Made by a program: the position numbers and the translations under genes
Notes under the pieces: generated by a model
The model's input: the letters and a program-made list of their open reading frames with translations, nothing else
Told to the model about the DNA's origin: nothing
Database searches by the model: none
Origin: Saccharothrix sp. NRRL B-16348
GTDB taxonomy: Bacteria; Actinomycetota; Actinomycetes; Mycobacteriales; Pseudonocardiaceae
DNA length: 64,000 nt
Direction: 5' to 3'
NCBI RefSeq assembly: GCF_001280085.1
Contig: NZ_LGED01000248.1
Coordinates: 17,027 to 81,026, forward strand
In this document: positions 54,510-62,949 of the stretch, piece after piece
Layout: the number at the start of each line of letters is the position of its first letter
Numbering within the stretch: position 1 is the stretch's first letter

Positions 54510-56507
54510 ATGACAACCTGGCCAACCGGTGTGCGCGGCCTGGCGTGGGGCGCCGACTACAACCCCGAGCAGTGGCCGGAGGACGTCTGGGCGGAGGACG
54601 TCGAGCTGATGCGCCGGGCCGGGGTGAACCTGGTCAGCGTCGGCATCTTCTCGTGGGCGCTGCTGGAAGTCGAGGACGGCCGCTACGAGTTCGGCCGGCT
54701 GGACCGCGTGCTCGACCTGCTGCACGACGGCGGCATCCGGGTCGACCTGGCCACCCCGACCGCCGCGCTGCCGCCGTGGCTGACCGCGGCGCACCCCGAA
54801 GTGCTGCCGGAGACCGTCGACGGCATCCGCCTCTCGCCGGGGTCGCGCCAGTCGTACTGCCCGAGCTCGCCGGTCTACCGGGCCAAGGCCGTCGCGCTGG
54901 TGCGCGCGTTGGCCGAGCGGTACCGCGACCACCCGGCGCTGGCCGCCTGGCACGTCCACAACGAGTACGGCTGCCACGTCCAGCGCTGCTACTGCGACCG
55001 GAGCGCGGTGGCGTTCCGGGACTGGCTGAAGGTCCGCCACGGCACCCTGGACGTGCTGAACGAGGCGTGGGCCACGACGTTCTGGAGCCAGCGCTACACC
55101 TCGTGGGAGCAGGTCCTGCCACCGCGCATGTCCCCCTCGCAGGTCAACCCCGGCCTCGAGCTCGACTTCGACCGGTTCTCCTCCGACGCGCTGCTGGAGC
55201 TGTTCAAGGCGGAGCGGGACGTGCTGCGGGAGGTCACCCCCGGCGTGCCGGTGACCACGAACTTCATGGCCACGTCGGGTTTCCAGGCGCTGGACTACTG
55301 GAAGTGGGCGGCCGAGGTCGACTTCGTCTCCAACGACCACTACACCCACGGCGAGGACCCGGAGCGGCACGTCGGCCTGGCGTTCTCCGCCGACCTGGTG
55401 CGGGGTCTGGCCGGCGGGCGGCCGTGGCTGCTGATGGAGCACTCCACGTCGGCGGTGGCCTGGCAGCACCGCAACATCGCGAAGCTGCCCGGCGAGCTGC
55501 GGCGCAACTCCTACGCCCACGTGGCGCACGGCGCGGACGGCACGTTGTTCTTCCAGTGGCGGCAGTCGCGGGCGGGCGCGGAGCGCTACCACTCGGCGAT
55601 GGTGCCGCACGCCGGTCCGGACACGAAGGTGTACCGCGAGGTCGAGCAGGTCGGGGCCGAGTACCAGCGGATCGCCGAGCTGGTCGGCTCGACCGTGCGG
55701 GCGTCCGTCGCGATCGTCCACGACTGGCAGTCGGTGTGGGCGGTGAGCCAGCCCTCGCACCCCACCAAGGACTTCGACCACCCCCGGCACGTCCTCGCGC
55801 ACTACCGCGCGTTGTGGCGGGCCGGGGTGACGGTGGATTTCGTGCCGCCGGGCGCGGACCTGTCCGGCTACCGGCTCGTGGTGCTGCCGGCGCTCTACCT
55901 GGTGGACGACGCGTCGCCGTACGAGCGGTACGTCGAGGCGGGCGGCCGGCTGCTGGTCACGTTCCTGTCCGGGATCTCCGACAGCCGCGGCCACGTGCAC
56001 CTCGGCGGCTACCCCGGCGCGTTCCGGGACCTGCTCGGCGTGCGCACCGAGGAGTTCCACCCGCTGCGGGAGGCCGAGCAGGTCTCCCTGGACGACGGCT
56101 CGACGGCCGCCGTGTGGACCGAGCACCTGCACGCCACGACCGCGCAGGTGCTCGCCTCCTACGTCGACGGCCCGCTGCCCGGCGTCCCGGCCGTCACCCG
56201 CAACGACGGCGGCACCGGCGTCGCCTGGTACGTGGCGTGCGGCCTGACCGGCGACGGGCTGGACCGGCTGACCGCGACCGTCCTCGCCGACGCGGGCGTG
56301 ACCGGCACGGGGTCCGCGACCGTCGAGGTCGTGCGCCGACGCGGTGAGGTGGCCGGGTCCGCCGCGTCGTGGCTGGTCGCGATCAACCACGGGGAGAGCG
56401 ACGCCGAGCTGCCCGCGGTCGGTGTCGAGCTGCTGTCCGGTGAGCGGGTGGCCGGGCGGCTGGTCGTGCCTCCCGGCCACGTGGTCGTTGTCAGGGAAGA
56501 GCCGTGA
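54510..56507 (+). CDS. GH42 beta-galactosidase
   Basis: 665 residues, cytoplasmic. GADYNPEQWPEDVW at the N-terminus, acid/base Glu152 in WHVHNEYGCHVQRCYC (with a zinc-type Cys cluster), nucleophile Glu310 in LLMEHSTSA, then the trimerisation and beta domains. It releases galactose from galacto-oligosaccharides. In an operon with GH3; convergent with the ABC permease genes. Confidence 0.93.
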   Translation: MTTWPTGVRGLAWGADYNPEQWPEDVWAEDVELMRRAGVNLVSVGIFSWALLEVEDGRYEFGRLDRVLDLLHDGGIRVDLATPTAALPPWLTAAHPEVLPETVDGIRLSPGSRQSYCPSSPVYRAKAVALVRALAERYRDHPALAAWHVHNEYGCHVQRCYCDRSAVAFRDWLKVRHGTLDVLNEAWATTFWSQRYTSWEQVLPPRMSPSQVNPGLELDFDRFSSDALLELFKAERDVLREVTPGVPVTTNFMATSGFQALDYWKWAAEVDFVSNDHYTHGEDPERHVGLAFSADLVRGLAGGRPWLLMEHSTSAVAWQHRNIAKLPGELRRNSYAHVAHGADGTLFFQWRQSRAGAERYHSAMVPHAGPDTKVYREVEQVGAEYQRIAELVGSTVRASVAIVHDWQSVWAVSQPSHPTKDFDHPRHVLAHYRALWRAGVTVDFVPPGADLSGYRLVVLPALYLVDDASPYERYVEAGGRLLVTFLSGISDSRGHVHLGGYPGAFRDLLGVRTEEFHPLREAEQVSLDDGSTAAVWTEHLHATTAQVLASYVDGPLPGVPAVTRNDGGTGVAWYVACGLTGDGLDRLTATVLADAGVTGTGSATVEVVRRRGEVAGSAASWLVAINHGESDAELPAVGVELLSGERVAGRLVVPPGHVVVVREEP

Positions 56508-56528
56508 ACCGACCGGGGCCGATCGCGG

Positions 56529-57422
56529 TCAGCCTTTGATGGCGCCGGCCATGATGCCCGCGACCAGTTGCCTGCCCACGAAGACGAAGAGGATGAACAG
56601 GGGGACGGTGGAGAGCAGGGCTCCGGTGAGGATGAGCGGGTAGTCGGTGTAGTACTGCGACTGGAGTCCTTGGAGCGCCACCGGCAGGGTGGCGCTCTTG
56701 CTGTCGAGGATGATGTAGGGCCAGAAGAAGTTGGTCCAGCTGCCCACGAACGTGAACAGGAACAGCATCGCCGCGGCCGGGCGGGCGGCCGGCAGCGCGA
56801 CGTGCCAGAACGTCTTGATCAGCGAGGCGCCGTCGATGCGCGCGGCGTCGATGAGCTCGTCGGGCAGCGCCCCGCGCAGGAACTGGGTCATCCAGAACAC
56901 GCCGAACGCGGTGACGAGGCCGGGCAGGACGACCGCCAGCAGGCTGCCGCGCAGGTTGAGGTGGTTCATGAGCAGGAAGAGCGGGACGACGCCGATCTGG
57001 GCGGGCACGGCCATGGTGGCGACGACCGCGACCAGCAGGGCGTTGGAACCGCGGAACCGGAGCTTCGCGAAGGAGAACCCCGCCAGCGTGGAGAACAGCA
57101 CGACCGCGAGCGCGGTCGTGGTCGACACGAACAGCGAGTTCAGGGCCGCGGCGACGAGGTTGATGTCGGCGGTGAGGACCCGTCGGACCGAGTCGATCAG
57201 GTTGGGGCCCACGGTGAGCGTGACGTCGTCGGAGTAGATCACGTCGTTGGTCCAGCTGCCGACCACGATGGTCCAGTAGAACGGGAACGCGCCGACCGCC
57301 GCGACGATCATGAGCGTCACATAGGTGGCCCAGCCGGGCCGCCGGGCCTCACCGAAGGTCTCGCGGCGCTTTCCCGGGCGCGACGTGACCCGTCGGGCTC
57401 CGGTTCCGAGGGTCGTGGTCAT
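56529..57422 (-). CDS. ABC sugar transporter permease, MalG-like
   Basis: 297 residues, six membrane segments, EAA loop ELIDAARIDGASLIKTFWHVALPAARPA, C-terminal GAIKG typical of CUT1 permeases. ATGA overlap with the preceding permease. Imports oligosaccharides for the neighbouring cytoplasmic glycosidases. Confidence 0.92.
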   Translation of the reverse strand: MTTTLGTGARRVTSRPGKRRETFGEARRPGWATYVTLMIVAAVGAFPFYWTIVVGSWTNDVIYSDDVTLTVGPNLIDSVRRVLTADINLVAAALNSLFVSTTTALAVVLFSTLAGFSFAKLRFRGSNALLVAVVATMAVPAQIGVVPLFLLMNHLNLRGSLLAVVLPGLVTAFGVFWMTQFLRGALPDELIDAARIDGASLIKTFWHVALPAARPAAAMLFLFTFVGSWTNFFWPYIILDSKSATLPVALQGLQSQYYTDYPLILTGALLSTVPLFILFVFVGRQLVAGIMAGAIKG

Positions 57423-58423
57423 CGCTTGACTCCGTTCTCCGATGCGATCTTCCGGGCGATCAGGAAGTTGACCAGTCCGATGAGGACGATCAGGAGGAGG
57501 AGCAGCCAGGCGATCGCGGCGGAGCGGCCGAGGTTGGCCTGGCGCCAGCCGACTTCCCACAGGTACAGCGTGATCGTCTTCCACTGGCCGTCGGCGCCGC
57601 CAACGGGTCCGTTGCCGCCGGCGCCGCCGAACATGCGGGCTTCGTCGAAGATCTGCAGGTTCCCGATGGTGGTGGTGATGATCACGAAGATGAGCGTCGG
57701 GCGCAGCATCGGGATGGTCACCGAGAAGAAGCGGCGCACCCGGGTCGCGCCGTCGATGCTCGCCGCCTCGTACAGGTCACGGGGGATCGCCTGCATGCCG
57801 GCGAGCAGGATGAGCGCGTTGTAGCCGGTCCAGCGGAACGAGACCATGGTGGAGATCGCGATGTGGCTGGCCGTCGAGGAGCCGGTCCACTGGACCTCCG
57901 GCAGGCCGACGGTGGCGAGGAGGTTGTTGACGAGCCCGAACTGGTTGCCGAACAGGTTGGAGAAGATGATCGCCACCGCGACCGGGGCGGCCACGTAGGG
58001 CAGCAGGACGGCCATCCGCCAGAACGTCCCGGCCCGCAGGTTCGCGTCCAGCACCGCCGCGATGAACATCGCCGCGATCAGCTGCGGCACCGCGGTGAAC
58101 ACGAAGATCGACAGGGTGTTGAACACCGATTTCCAGAACATGCCCTGGCCGAGGACCGCGGTGAAGTTGGCCAGGCCGACGAAGTCGCCCTGCCCGCCGA
58201 TGGTGTGCCACTCGTGCAGGGCGACCCAGCCGGTGTAGAGCATCGGCGCGAGCCCGAACAGCAAGAACAGGATGAAGAACGGCGCGATGTAGAGGTACGG
58301 CGATACCCGCAGGTCGAGTCCGGCGGTCGTGACCCGCCGCCTGGGGCCGCCGCGCGGGTGCCGGCGTTCCGGTGCGGGCGCGGCGGCTCCGGTCCCTGTC
58401 GCCGGGTCGTGCGTGGTTGTCAT
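57419..58423 (-). CDS. ABC sugar transporter permease, MalF-like
   Basis: 334 residues, a Pro/Arg-rich cytoplasmic start then six membrane segments (YLYIAPFFILFLLFGLAPMLYTG) and EAA loop LYEAASIDGATRVRRFFSVTIPMLRP. No ATPase gene is next to it, so a shared MsiK-type ATPase elsewhere is expected. Confidence 0.92.
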   Translation of the reverse strand: MTTTHDPATGTGAAAPAPERRHPRGGPRRRVTTAGLDLRVSPYLYIAPFFILFLLFGLAPMLYTGWVALHEWHTIGGQGDFVGLANFTAVLGQGMFWKSVFNTLSIFVFTAVPQLIAAMFIAAVLDANLRAGTFWRMAVLLPYVAAPVAVAIIFSNLFGNQFGLVNNLLATVGLPEVQWTGSSTASHIAISTMVSFRWTGYNALILLAGMQAIPRDLYEAASIDGATRVRRFFSVTIPMLRPTLIFVIITTTIGNLQIFDEARMFGGAGGNGPVGGADGQWKTITLYLWEVGWRQANLGRSAAIAWLLLLLIVLIGLVNFLIARKIASENGVKR

Positions 58424-58450
58424 CAGAGGTTCCGTTTCCGTGTCGTCTCC

Positions 58451-58482
58451 GGCGGGGCCGGGCCGTGCCGACCCGGCCCGCC
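58451..58482 (-). terminator. Intercistronic hairpin between binding protein and permease genes
   Basis: GGCGGG-G-CCGGG pairs with CCCGGCCCGCC (one bulged G) around a 9-base loop. In the 66-base gap, such a stem usually lets the binding protein be made in excess. Confidence 0.5.
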
Positions 58483-58489
58483 TGTCCCG

Positions 58490-59776
58490 TCAGTTGAGCG
58501 ACTTGAGCTCGGAGAGGACCTGCGCCCAGGACTGGTCGATGCTCTGCGACTTGTCCACGTCGACCCGGTTGAGACCGGCGACGACGACGTCGTGGACCTT
58601 CTTGTAGTTCGGGCCCTTGAACGGGACGACCTTCACCGCCGCGGCACGATCGGCCCAGATTTGGCCGGTCGGCGCGTTGTCGAAGAACGGGTTGGTGAGC
58701 GGCAGGAGCTTCGGGGAGTTCATCGCCTCGACCTGGCTCGGAGTGCCGCCGCCGCTCTTCACGGCCTGGTCCAGCGTCACCTCGGCGGAGGTGAGGTAGG
58801 CGGCCAGGTCCTTGGCCTCCTCGGGGTGCTCGCACTGGACCGGGACGGAGAGGTAGGAACCGCCCCAGTTGCCGCCGCCGCCGGGGAAGACGTTCGCGAT
58901 GTCCCAGCCGACGAAGCCCTCACCCGAGTTGCTCTTGATCGTGCCCGCCATCCACGACGGCGCCAGCACGACGGCGAAGGTGTCGTTGCGCTTGAAGGAG
59001 GCGTTCCAGTCCGAGGACCACTGCGTCAGACCCGCGGACTGCTGCTGCTCGGCGCCGTGCTGGAGCACGGTCCGGAAGATCCGCTCGACCTCGGAGCCGG
59101 CGAGGTCCTTGCGCGTGCCGTCCGCGTTCTCGTAGGCGTGCTCGACCTGGTTGACCATGGCGGTGTAGGCGCCCTGCACCGACTCGAACCAGGCCGCGTC
59201 GGACTTCGCCGTGAACTCCGCGCCGACTTCGTAGAACCGTTGCCAGGTCGCGTTGTCGCCGCCGAGGTACTGGGCGACCGTCTCGCGGTCGGACGGCAGA
59301 CCGGCCGCCTTGAACAGGTCGGCGCGGTACGCGACGGCCTGCGGGCCGATGTCGGTGCCGTAGCCGATGAGCTTGCCGTCCTTTGTGGTCGCCATGTCGG
59401 ACTTCCAGTCGAACCACCGGTCCTTCAGCCCGGGGTCGGACAGGTCGACGAAGCGGTCGGAGAACTGCTTGAACTCCCCGAGCCAGTCGACTTCCAGCGC
59501 TTCGACGCAGGCCAGACCGGAGTCCTGGCCGACGAAGTTGAGCAGCTTCTCCCGCTGGTCGTCGCCGCCTCCGGAGGTCTCGTACTCGACGGTGACGTTG
59601 GGGTGCTCAGCCTCCCACTGCTCGATGTAGGGCGCGTACCCCCAGTCGCCGAACGTGGCGACCTCCAGGACGATCTTGCCGTCCGCCGGCGACTTGGACC
59701 CGTCGGTCGAGCAGCTCGCGAGGACGAGAGCGGCGGCGACGGCGGCCGCCGTGCGGTTGAGCATCATTGTTCTCAT
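58490..59776 (-). CDS. ABC sugar transporter solute-binding lipoprotein
   Basis: 428 residues, lipobox VLASC with Cys22. MalE-type (CUT1) binding protein: KIVLEVATFGDWGYAPYIEQWEAEHPNVTVEYE, GTDIGPQAVAYRADLFKAAGLP, GYLTSAEV region and TPSQVEAM. The ligand is probably a beta-linked manno-, gluco- or galacto-oligosaccharide, judging by neighbours. Transcribed leftward from the ROK-box region with about 480 bases of leader. Confidence 0.9.
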   Translation of the reverse strand: MRTMMLNRTAAAVAAALVLASCSTDGSKSPADGKIVLEVATFGDWGYAPYIEQWEAEHPNVTVEYETSGGGDDQREKLLNFVGQDSGLACVEALEVDWLGEFKQFSDRFVDLSDPGLKDRWFDWKSDMATTKDGKLIGYGTDIGPQAVAYRADLFKAAGLPSDRETVAQYLGGDNATWQRFYEVGAEFTAKSDAAWFESVQGAYTAMVNQVEHAYENADGTRKDLAGSEVERIFRTVLQHGAEQQQSAGLTQWSSDWNASFKRNDTFAVVLAPSWMAGTIKSNSGEGFVGWDIANVFPGGGGNWGGSYLSVPVQCEHPEEAKDLAAYLTSAEVTLDQAVKSGGGTPSQVEAMNSPKLLPLTNPFFDNAPTGQIWADRAAAVKVVPFKGPNYKKVHDVVVAGLNRVDVDKSQSIDQSWAQVLSELKSLN

Positions 59777-59840
59777 CGGGTTCTTTCGTGGTGAGAGGAT
59801 CGACGCCGGACGGGATCGCTCGCGCCGGGCATGGTGGATT

Positions 59841-59866
59841 CGGCTCCCTCCGTCGTGAAGGAGCCG
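59841..59866 (-). promoter_or_regulatory. Leader hairpin before the binding-protein gene
   Basis: CGGCTCC and GGAGCCG arms with a 12-base loop, about 65 bases upstream of the binding-protein start on the minus strand. Possibly an attenuator or RNA stabiliser. Confidence 0.35.
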
Positions 59867-59958
59867 TGCTCAGGTGTCAGGCAGCCGTGCGGGAAACCGG
59901 GTCGGCTCGGCGAACCCGGCGTTCCAGTGGTGCGCGACCGACTCCGGAAGTCCGCCTC

Positions 59959-60122
59959 TCAGGCCGTCTCCGGGGCGCGATCGGTCAGCTCGTCGGTCGT
60001 GACGTCGGCGCACCCGTCGACGCGGCACATCCGCGGAGCGCGGCCTTCGAGTTCTGCGGCGAGGCAGGCAGGTAGTCCTCATAGGACGGCTTCCCCGTGG
60101 CGGGGAACAGCTCGGCTGCCAT
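59959..60122 (-). CDS. Possible small protein gene in the leader of the ABC operon, frameshifted
   Basis: ATG at 60122 with AAAGGAAG upstream opens MAAELFPATGKPSYEDYL..., which stops at 59985. A second frame from 60030 to 59959 (MCRVDGCADVTTDELTDR...) has 22 of 23 third positions G or C. Joined by one frameshift near 60030 they would give about 54 residues with coding composition. No family recognised. Given the other indels here, one small gene with a sequence error is plausible. Confidence 0.4.
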
Positions 60123-60258
60123 GGTGCTTCCTTTCACGTCCGCCGCCACGACGGGCCGCCACGACGTGGGGCGCCCGCGATCGTGGTCGTCGGCGAGACC
60201 AAGCGGTGTCGACGGTGACCCGAACTTGACGTCGTGTAGGTTACGTACCCGCGGCCAG

Positions 60259-60279
60259 TTTGCCAACCTGCGTGACTAA
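60259..60279. promoter_or_regulatory. ROK-type operator between ABC operon and ROK gene
   Basis: On the minus strand TTAGTCA-N7-TGGCAAA. Reading leftward, TTGGCA (in the box), 17 bases, then TAACCT mimics the TTGACA-N18-TAGCGT layout at GH36 and GH9, so it should drive the transporter operon. It also lies 100 bases before the ROK gene, allowing joint control. Confidence 0.6.
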
Positions 60280-60380
60280 CTAATATCGCCGGTCGGCACA
60301 CACGCCCTGGCGACCTGGCACTTCACCGACCGCACCACGCGCTACCGGTACCGACCTGTGACATATGGAGGAAGCACGGC

Positions 60381-61541
60381 ATGGCGAGCCTCCCGACGGC
60401 GCCGGCCTCGAACCCGACCTCGTGGCCCGCCTTGAACAGCGGGGAGCGGGGCGCCCTGCGCGAGCTGCTGGTCCACGGTCCGATGCCCCGGGCCGAGATC
60501 GCCCGCCGGCTCGGCATCTCGCGCACGAGCCTCACCCGCGTGACCCGCGAACTCGTGGAGCACGGCCTGGTGTCCGGAGGGGCCGCGGAGCTCAGCGGTA
60601 CGGCCGGCCGGCCCGGGGAACTGCTCCACATCCGCCCGCCGGGACGCAGTTTCCTCGGCGTCAACCTCACGTCGGACCGCCTCTTCGCCGCCGTCACCGA
60701 CCTGGAGGCCCGCGTGCTCGTCTCCCACGACGAGGCCTTGGACTCGGAAGACGTCGAGGGCGCCATCGCCCAGATCGGCCGCGTTCGCGAACGCCTCGTG
60801 GAGGGCCGTCCCGACATCGCGGCGGCGGGGATCGCCCTCGCCGGCGACGTGGTCACCTCGACCGGTCGCCAGGTCGTCACGGAGTCGCCGTTCCTCGGCT
60901 GGCGCCAGATCCCCTTGGCCGAGCTGGCCGAACAGCGGCTCGGCGTGCCGGTCGCGACCGAGAACGACGTGCGCTGCCTGACCGCGGCCGAGCACTGGTT
61001 CGGTGTGGGCGCCGGGTTCGACTCGATGGCGCTGATCACCGTCGGCGTCGGCATCGGCTTCGGCCTGGTGGTGGACGACAAGGTCGTCACCGGGGGCCAC
61101 GGCAAGGCCGGCCGCCTCGACCACCTGCCGATCGACCGCAACGGCCCCCTCTGCGAGTACGGCCACCGCGGCTGCGTCACCGCGTTCCTGCCCAACGCCG
61201 CCATCGTCGGAGCCATGCGCACCCCGAACCTCGACTACGAGACCGTCGTCGCCTTGGCGCGAAGCGGCGACCCAGCGGCCGTGCGCGCCTTCCGCGACGC
61301 CGCCTACGCCCTCGGCGTCCTCGTCGCGACCCTCGCCAACACCTTCGACCCGGAAAAGATCGTGATCACCGGCGAAGGCATCCCGGTAGCCGACCTGGCC
61401 CGCTCCGAACTGGACTCCGCGATCGCCGCGACCCTGCACCCCACCGCCACCCCGGTGGCCCTCGACATCCAACCGTTCGAGTTCACCGAGTGGGCCCGGG
61501 CCGCAGCCGTCCTCGCCATCAGGGACTGCCTCCAGTTCTGA
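60381..61541 (+). CDS. ROK-family transcriptional regulator (second copy)
   Basis: 386 residues. Winged HTH (RAEIARRLGISRTSLTRVTRELVEHGLV) almost the same as in the first ROK protein, so both may bind the same operator. ROK fold: GIALAGDVVT, TENDVRCLTAAEHW, ITVGVGIGFGLV. The zinc motif is CEYGHRGCVT (second Cys and Glu lost, as in the other copy). Start preceded by GGAGG at 60367. Divergent from the ABC operon with the operator between; likely its repressor. Confidence 0.9.
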   Translation: MASLPTAPASNPTSWPALNSGERGALRELLVHGPMPRAEIARRLGISRTSLTRVTRELVEHGLVSGGAAELSGTAGRPGELLHIRPPGRSFLGVNLTSDRLFAAVTDLEARVLVSHDEALDSEDVEGAIAQIGRVRERLVEGRPDIAAAGIALAGDVVTSTGRQVVTESPFLGWRQIPLAELAEQRLGVPVATENDVRCLTAAEHWFGVGAGFDSMALITVGVGIGFGLVVDDKVVTGGHGKAGRLDHLPIDRNGPLCEYGHRGCVTAFLPNAAIVGAMRTPNLDYETVVALARSGDPAAVRAFRDAAYALGVLVATLANTFDPEKIVITGEGIPVADLARSELDSAIAATLHPTATPVALDIQPFEFTEWARAAAVLAIRDCLQF

Positions 61542-61603
61542 CCGACCGCGGACTTTCCACCGGCCGAACCCCGCAACCCAACCCGCCAATCAGCGCCGCA
61601 CGG

Positions 61604-62065
61604 TTACAAACGATCCGGCTCGCCATCGTGGACCGTCGCCGCCCGCATCGCGTGCTGAACGACCTCCCAACCGTTCCACGGAACCGAAACTCCTCGGTCG
61701 GCGTAGTACCTCTCACTGTCCTCCAGCCACGCCGACAACGACCCGAGGTAGTCCGGCAGCGAGTGGTTGTCCCAGTTCGCAGGCGGCCCGTCGGACCAGT
61801 CCGCCACCAACGCCCGCACCACCGCCACCAACCGATCCTTGTGCCGCACCGCCGGCGCCGACGGACAACCGGCCACCCCGCAGTCCTCGTCAGGATCCGC
61901 GTTCTCACCACCCATCCCGTGCTCGAACTCGTAGTGGAAGCACACGTAGTGCATCCCCTCGAGCACCTCGTAGTACTCCCGCCCCACCCGCACCGACCGA
62001 CCACACCGCCGACACGTCGGGAAGCTGCTGCTCTCGTCAGACACCAACGGATCATCGCAGCCCAC
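61604..62065 (-). CDS. Hypothetical protein with zinc-ribbon-like N-terminus
   Basis: 153 residues, GTG start. N-terminal CRRCGRSVRVGREYYEV looks like half of a zinc ribbon, with DCGVAGC as possible partner. The C-terminal half (WDNHSLPDYLGSLSAWLEDSERYY) is an acidic alpha domain of a kind common as small unlinked actinobacterial proteins (DUF7660-like). Function unknown. Confidence 0.7.
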   Translation of the reverse strand: MGCDDPLVSDESSSFPTCRRCGRSVRVGREYYEVLEGMHYVCFHYEFEHGMGGENADPDEDCGVAGCPSAPAVRHKDRLVAVVRALVADWSDGPPANWDNHSLPDYLGSLSAWLEDSERYYADRGVSVPWNGWEVVQHAMRAATVHDGEPDRL

Positions 62066-62160
62066 GACCTGCCAGTCAGCCCGAATACCGCCGACTGCCA
62101 GCCCACACGCATGCGACGCCGCGCGTCGGTCGACGCGACCGACTCGATGCGCGGCGTGCG

Positions 62161-62814
62161 TCAGCTTGTCATCAGTGGCGCGGTGGCTTGCCCGGCCTTG
62201 GCCAGGATGCGTGCGGCGTCGGCGTCTTTGGGGCCGTAGAACGTCATCCTGGCGAGGATGTCGGCCTTGCTCATGACGAGCTGGCAGATCCGCATGAGCT
62301 CGTAGGTGTAGCAGACCCCGAACTGGGCGTCGACGCCGAGCGGCGGTAGGTCGAGTTCGCGTTCAGGGGTGTACGGGCCTTCGTCGCCGAACATGAACGG
62401 TTGGCATTCCAACGCTTTGCGGGCGTGCTGCACCGTCTCCGCGGCGGCGGCGACCCGGCGGTAGGACACGCGGAACTGTTCGACGTAGGAGAACGCGGGC
62501 TTGTTGAACCACGAGGTGGACAGCCGCGTCATGGACATGGCGCCGTCGGTGGGCAACTCGGTCGGGCACAGCACGACCGAGTAGTTCTTCTGCTCGGACG
62601 AGTCCTCCCGCGTGAAGCCGAGCGGGACGAGCACGTCGTCGGGCAACTGGACCTTCACGAGCCGCGCCTCGATGAGGGCGGGGTCGGGCGCCGCCGGCGT
62701 GCTGCTGGTGGTCGTGGTGGTGGCCGGTGTGGTGCTCGACGGTGGTGCGGCTACCGGTGCGGTCGAGCACCCGGCCAGCAGGACGGTCGCGAGGATGATC
62801 CCCCCAATTCGCAT
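62161..62814 (-). CDS. Hypothetical lipoprotein, 217 residues
   Basis: Lipobox VLLAGC with Cys16, a Thr/Pro/Ser-rich spacer, then a globular domain with four Cys (LCPTE, LECQPF, GVCYTY, RICQL). It resembles mycobacterial/actinobacterial cell-surface proteins of the PknH-sensor/DUF3558 sort; identity unsure. The start is next to the lipobox; the long frame upstream was rejected. Confidence 0.7.
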   Translation of the reverse strand: MRIGGIILATVLLAGCSTAPVAAPPSSTTPATTTTTSSTPAAPDPALIEARLVKVQLPDDVLVPLGFTREDSSEQKNYSVVLCPTELPTDGAMSMTRLSTSWFNKPAFSYVEQFRVSYRRVAAAAETVQHARKALECQPFMFGDEGPYTPERELDLPPLGVDAQFGVCYTYELMRICQLVMSKADILARMTFYGPKDADAARILAKAGQATAPLMTS

Positions 62815-62949
62815 GGGCGGGGACGATAACAGGCACGGGCAGTCACGATCGTCGCTGGTAGACGGCACCATTCGGGTGAGGCACTGATCACGTGGCTGCC
62901 CGGTGATCATTGGGCCGTTCGGCCGCTGTGCCGGGGTGGTTGAACGGTC

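Noticed and set aside
51848..54511. 887-codon minus-strand frame opposite GH3
   Set aside because: Antisense shadow; the GH3 motifs are on the plus strand.
59870..60082. 70-codon Arg-rich minus ORF in the ABC leader
   Set aside because: Out of frame with the better-supported small ORF and of non-coding composition.
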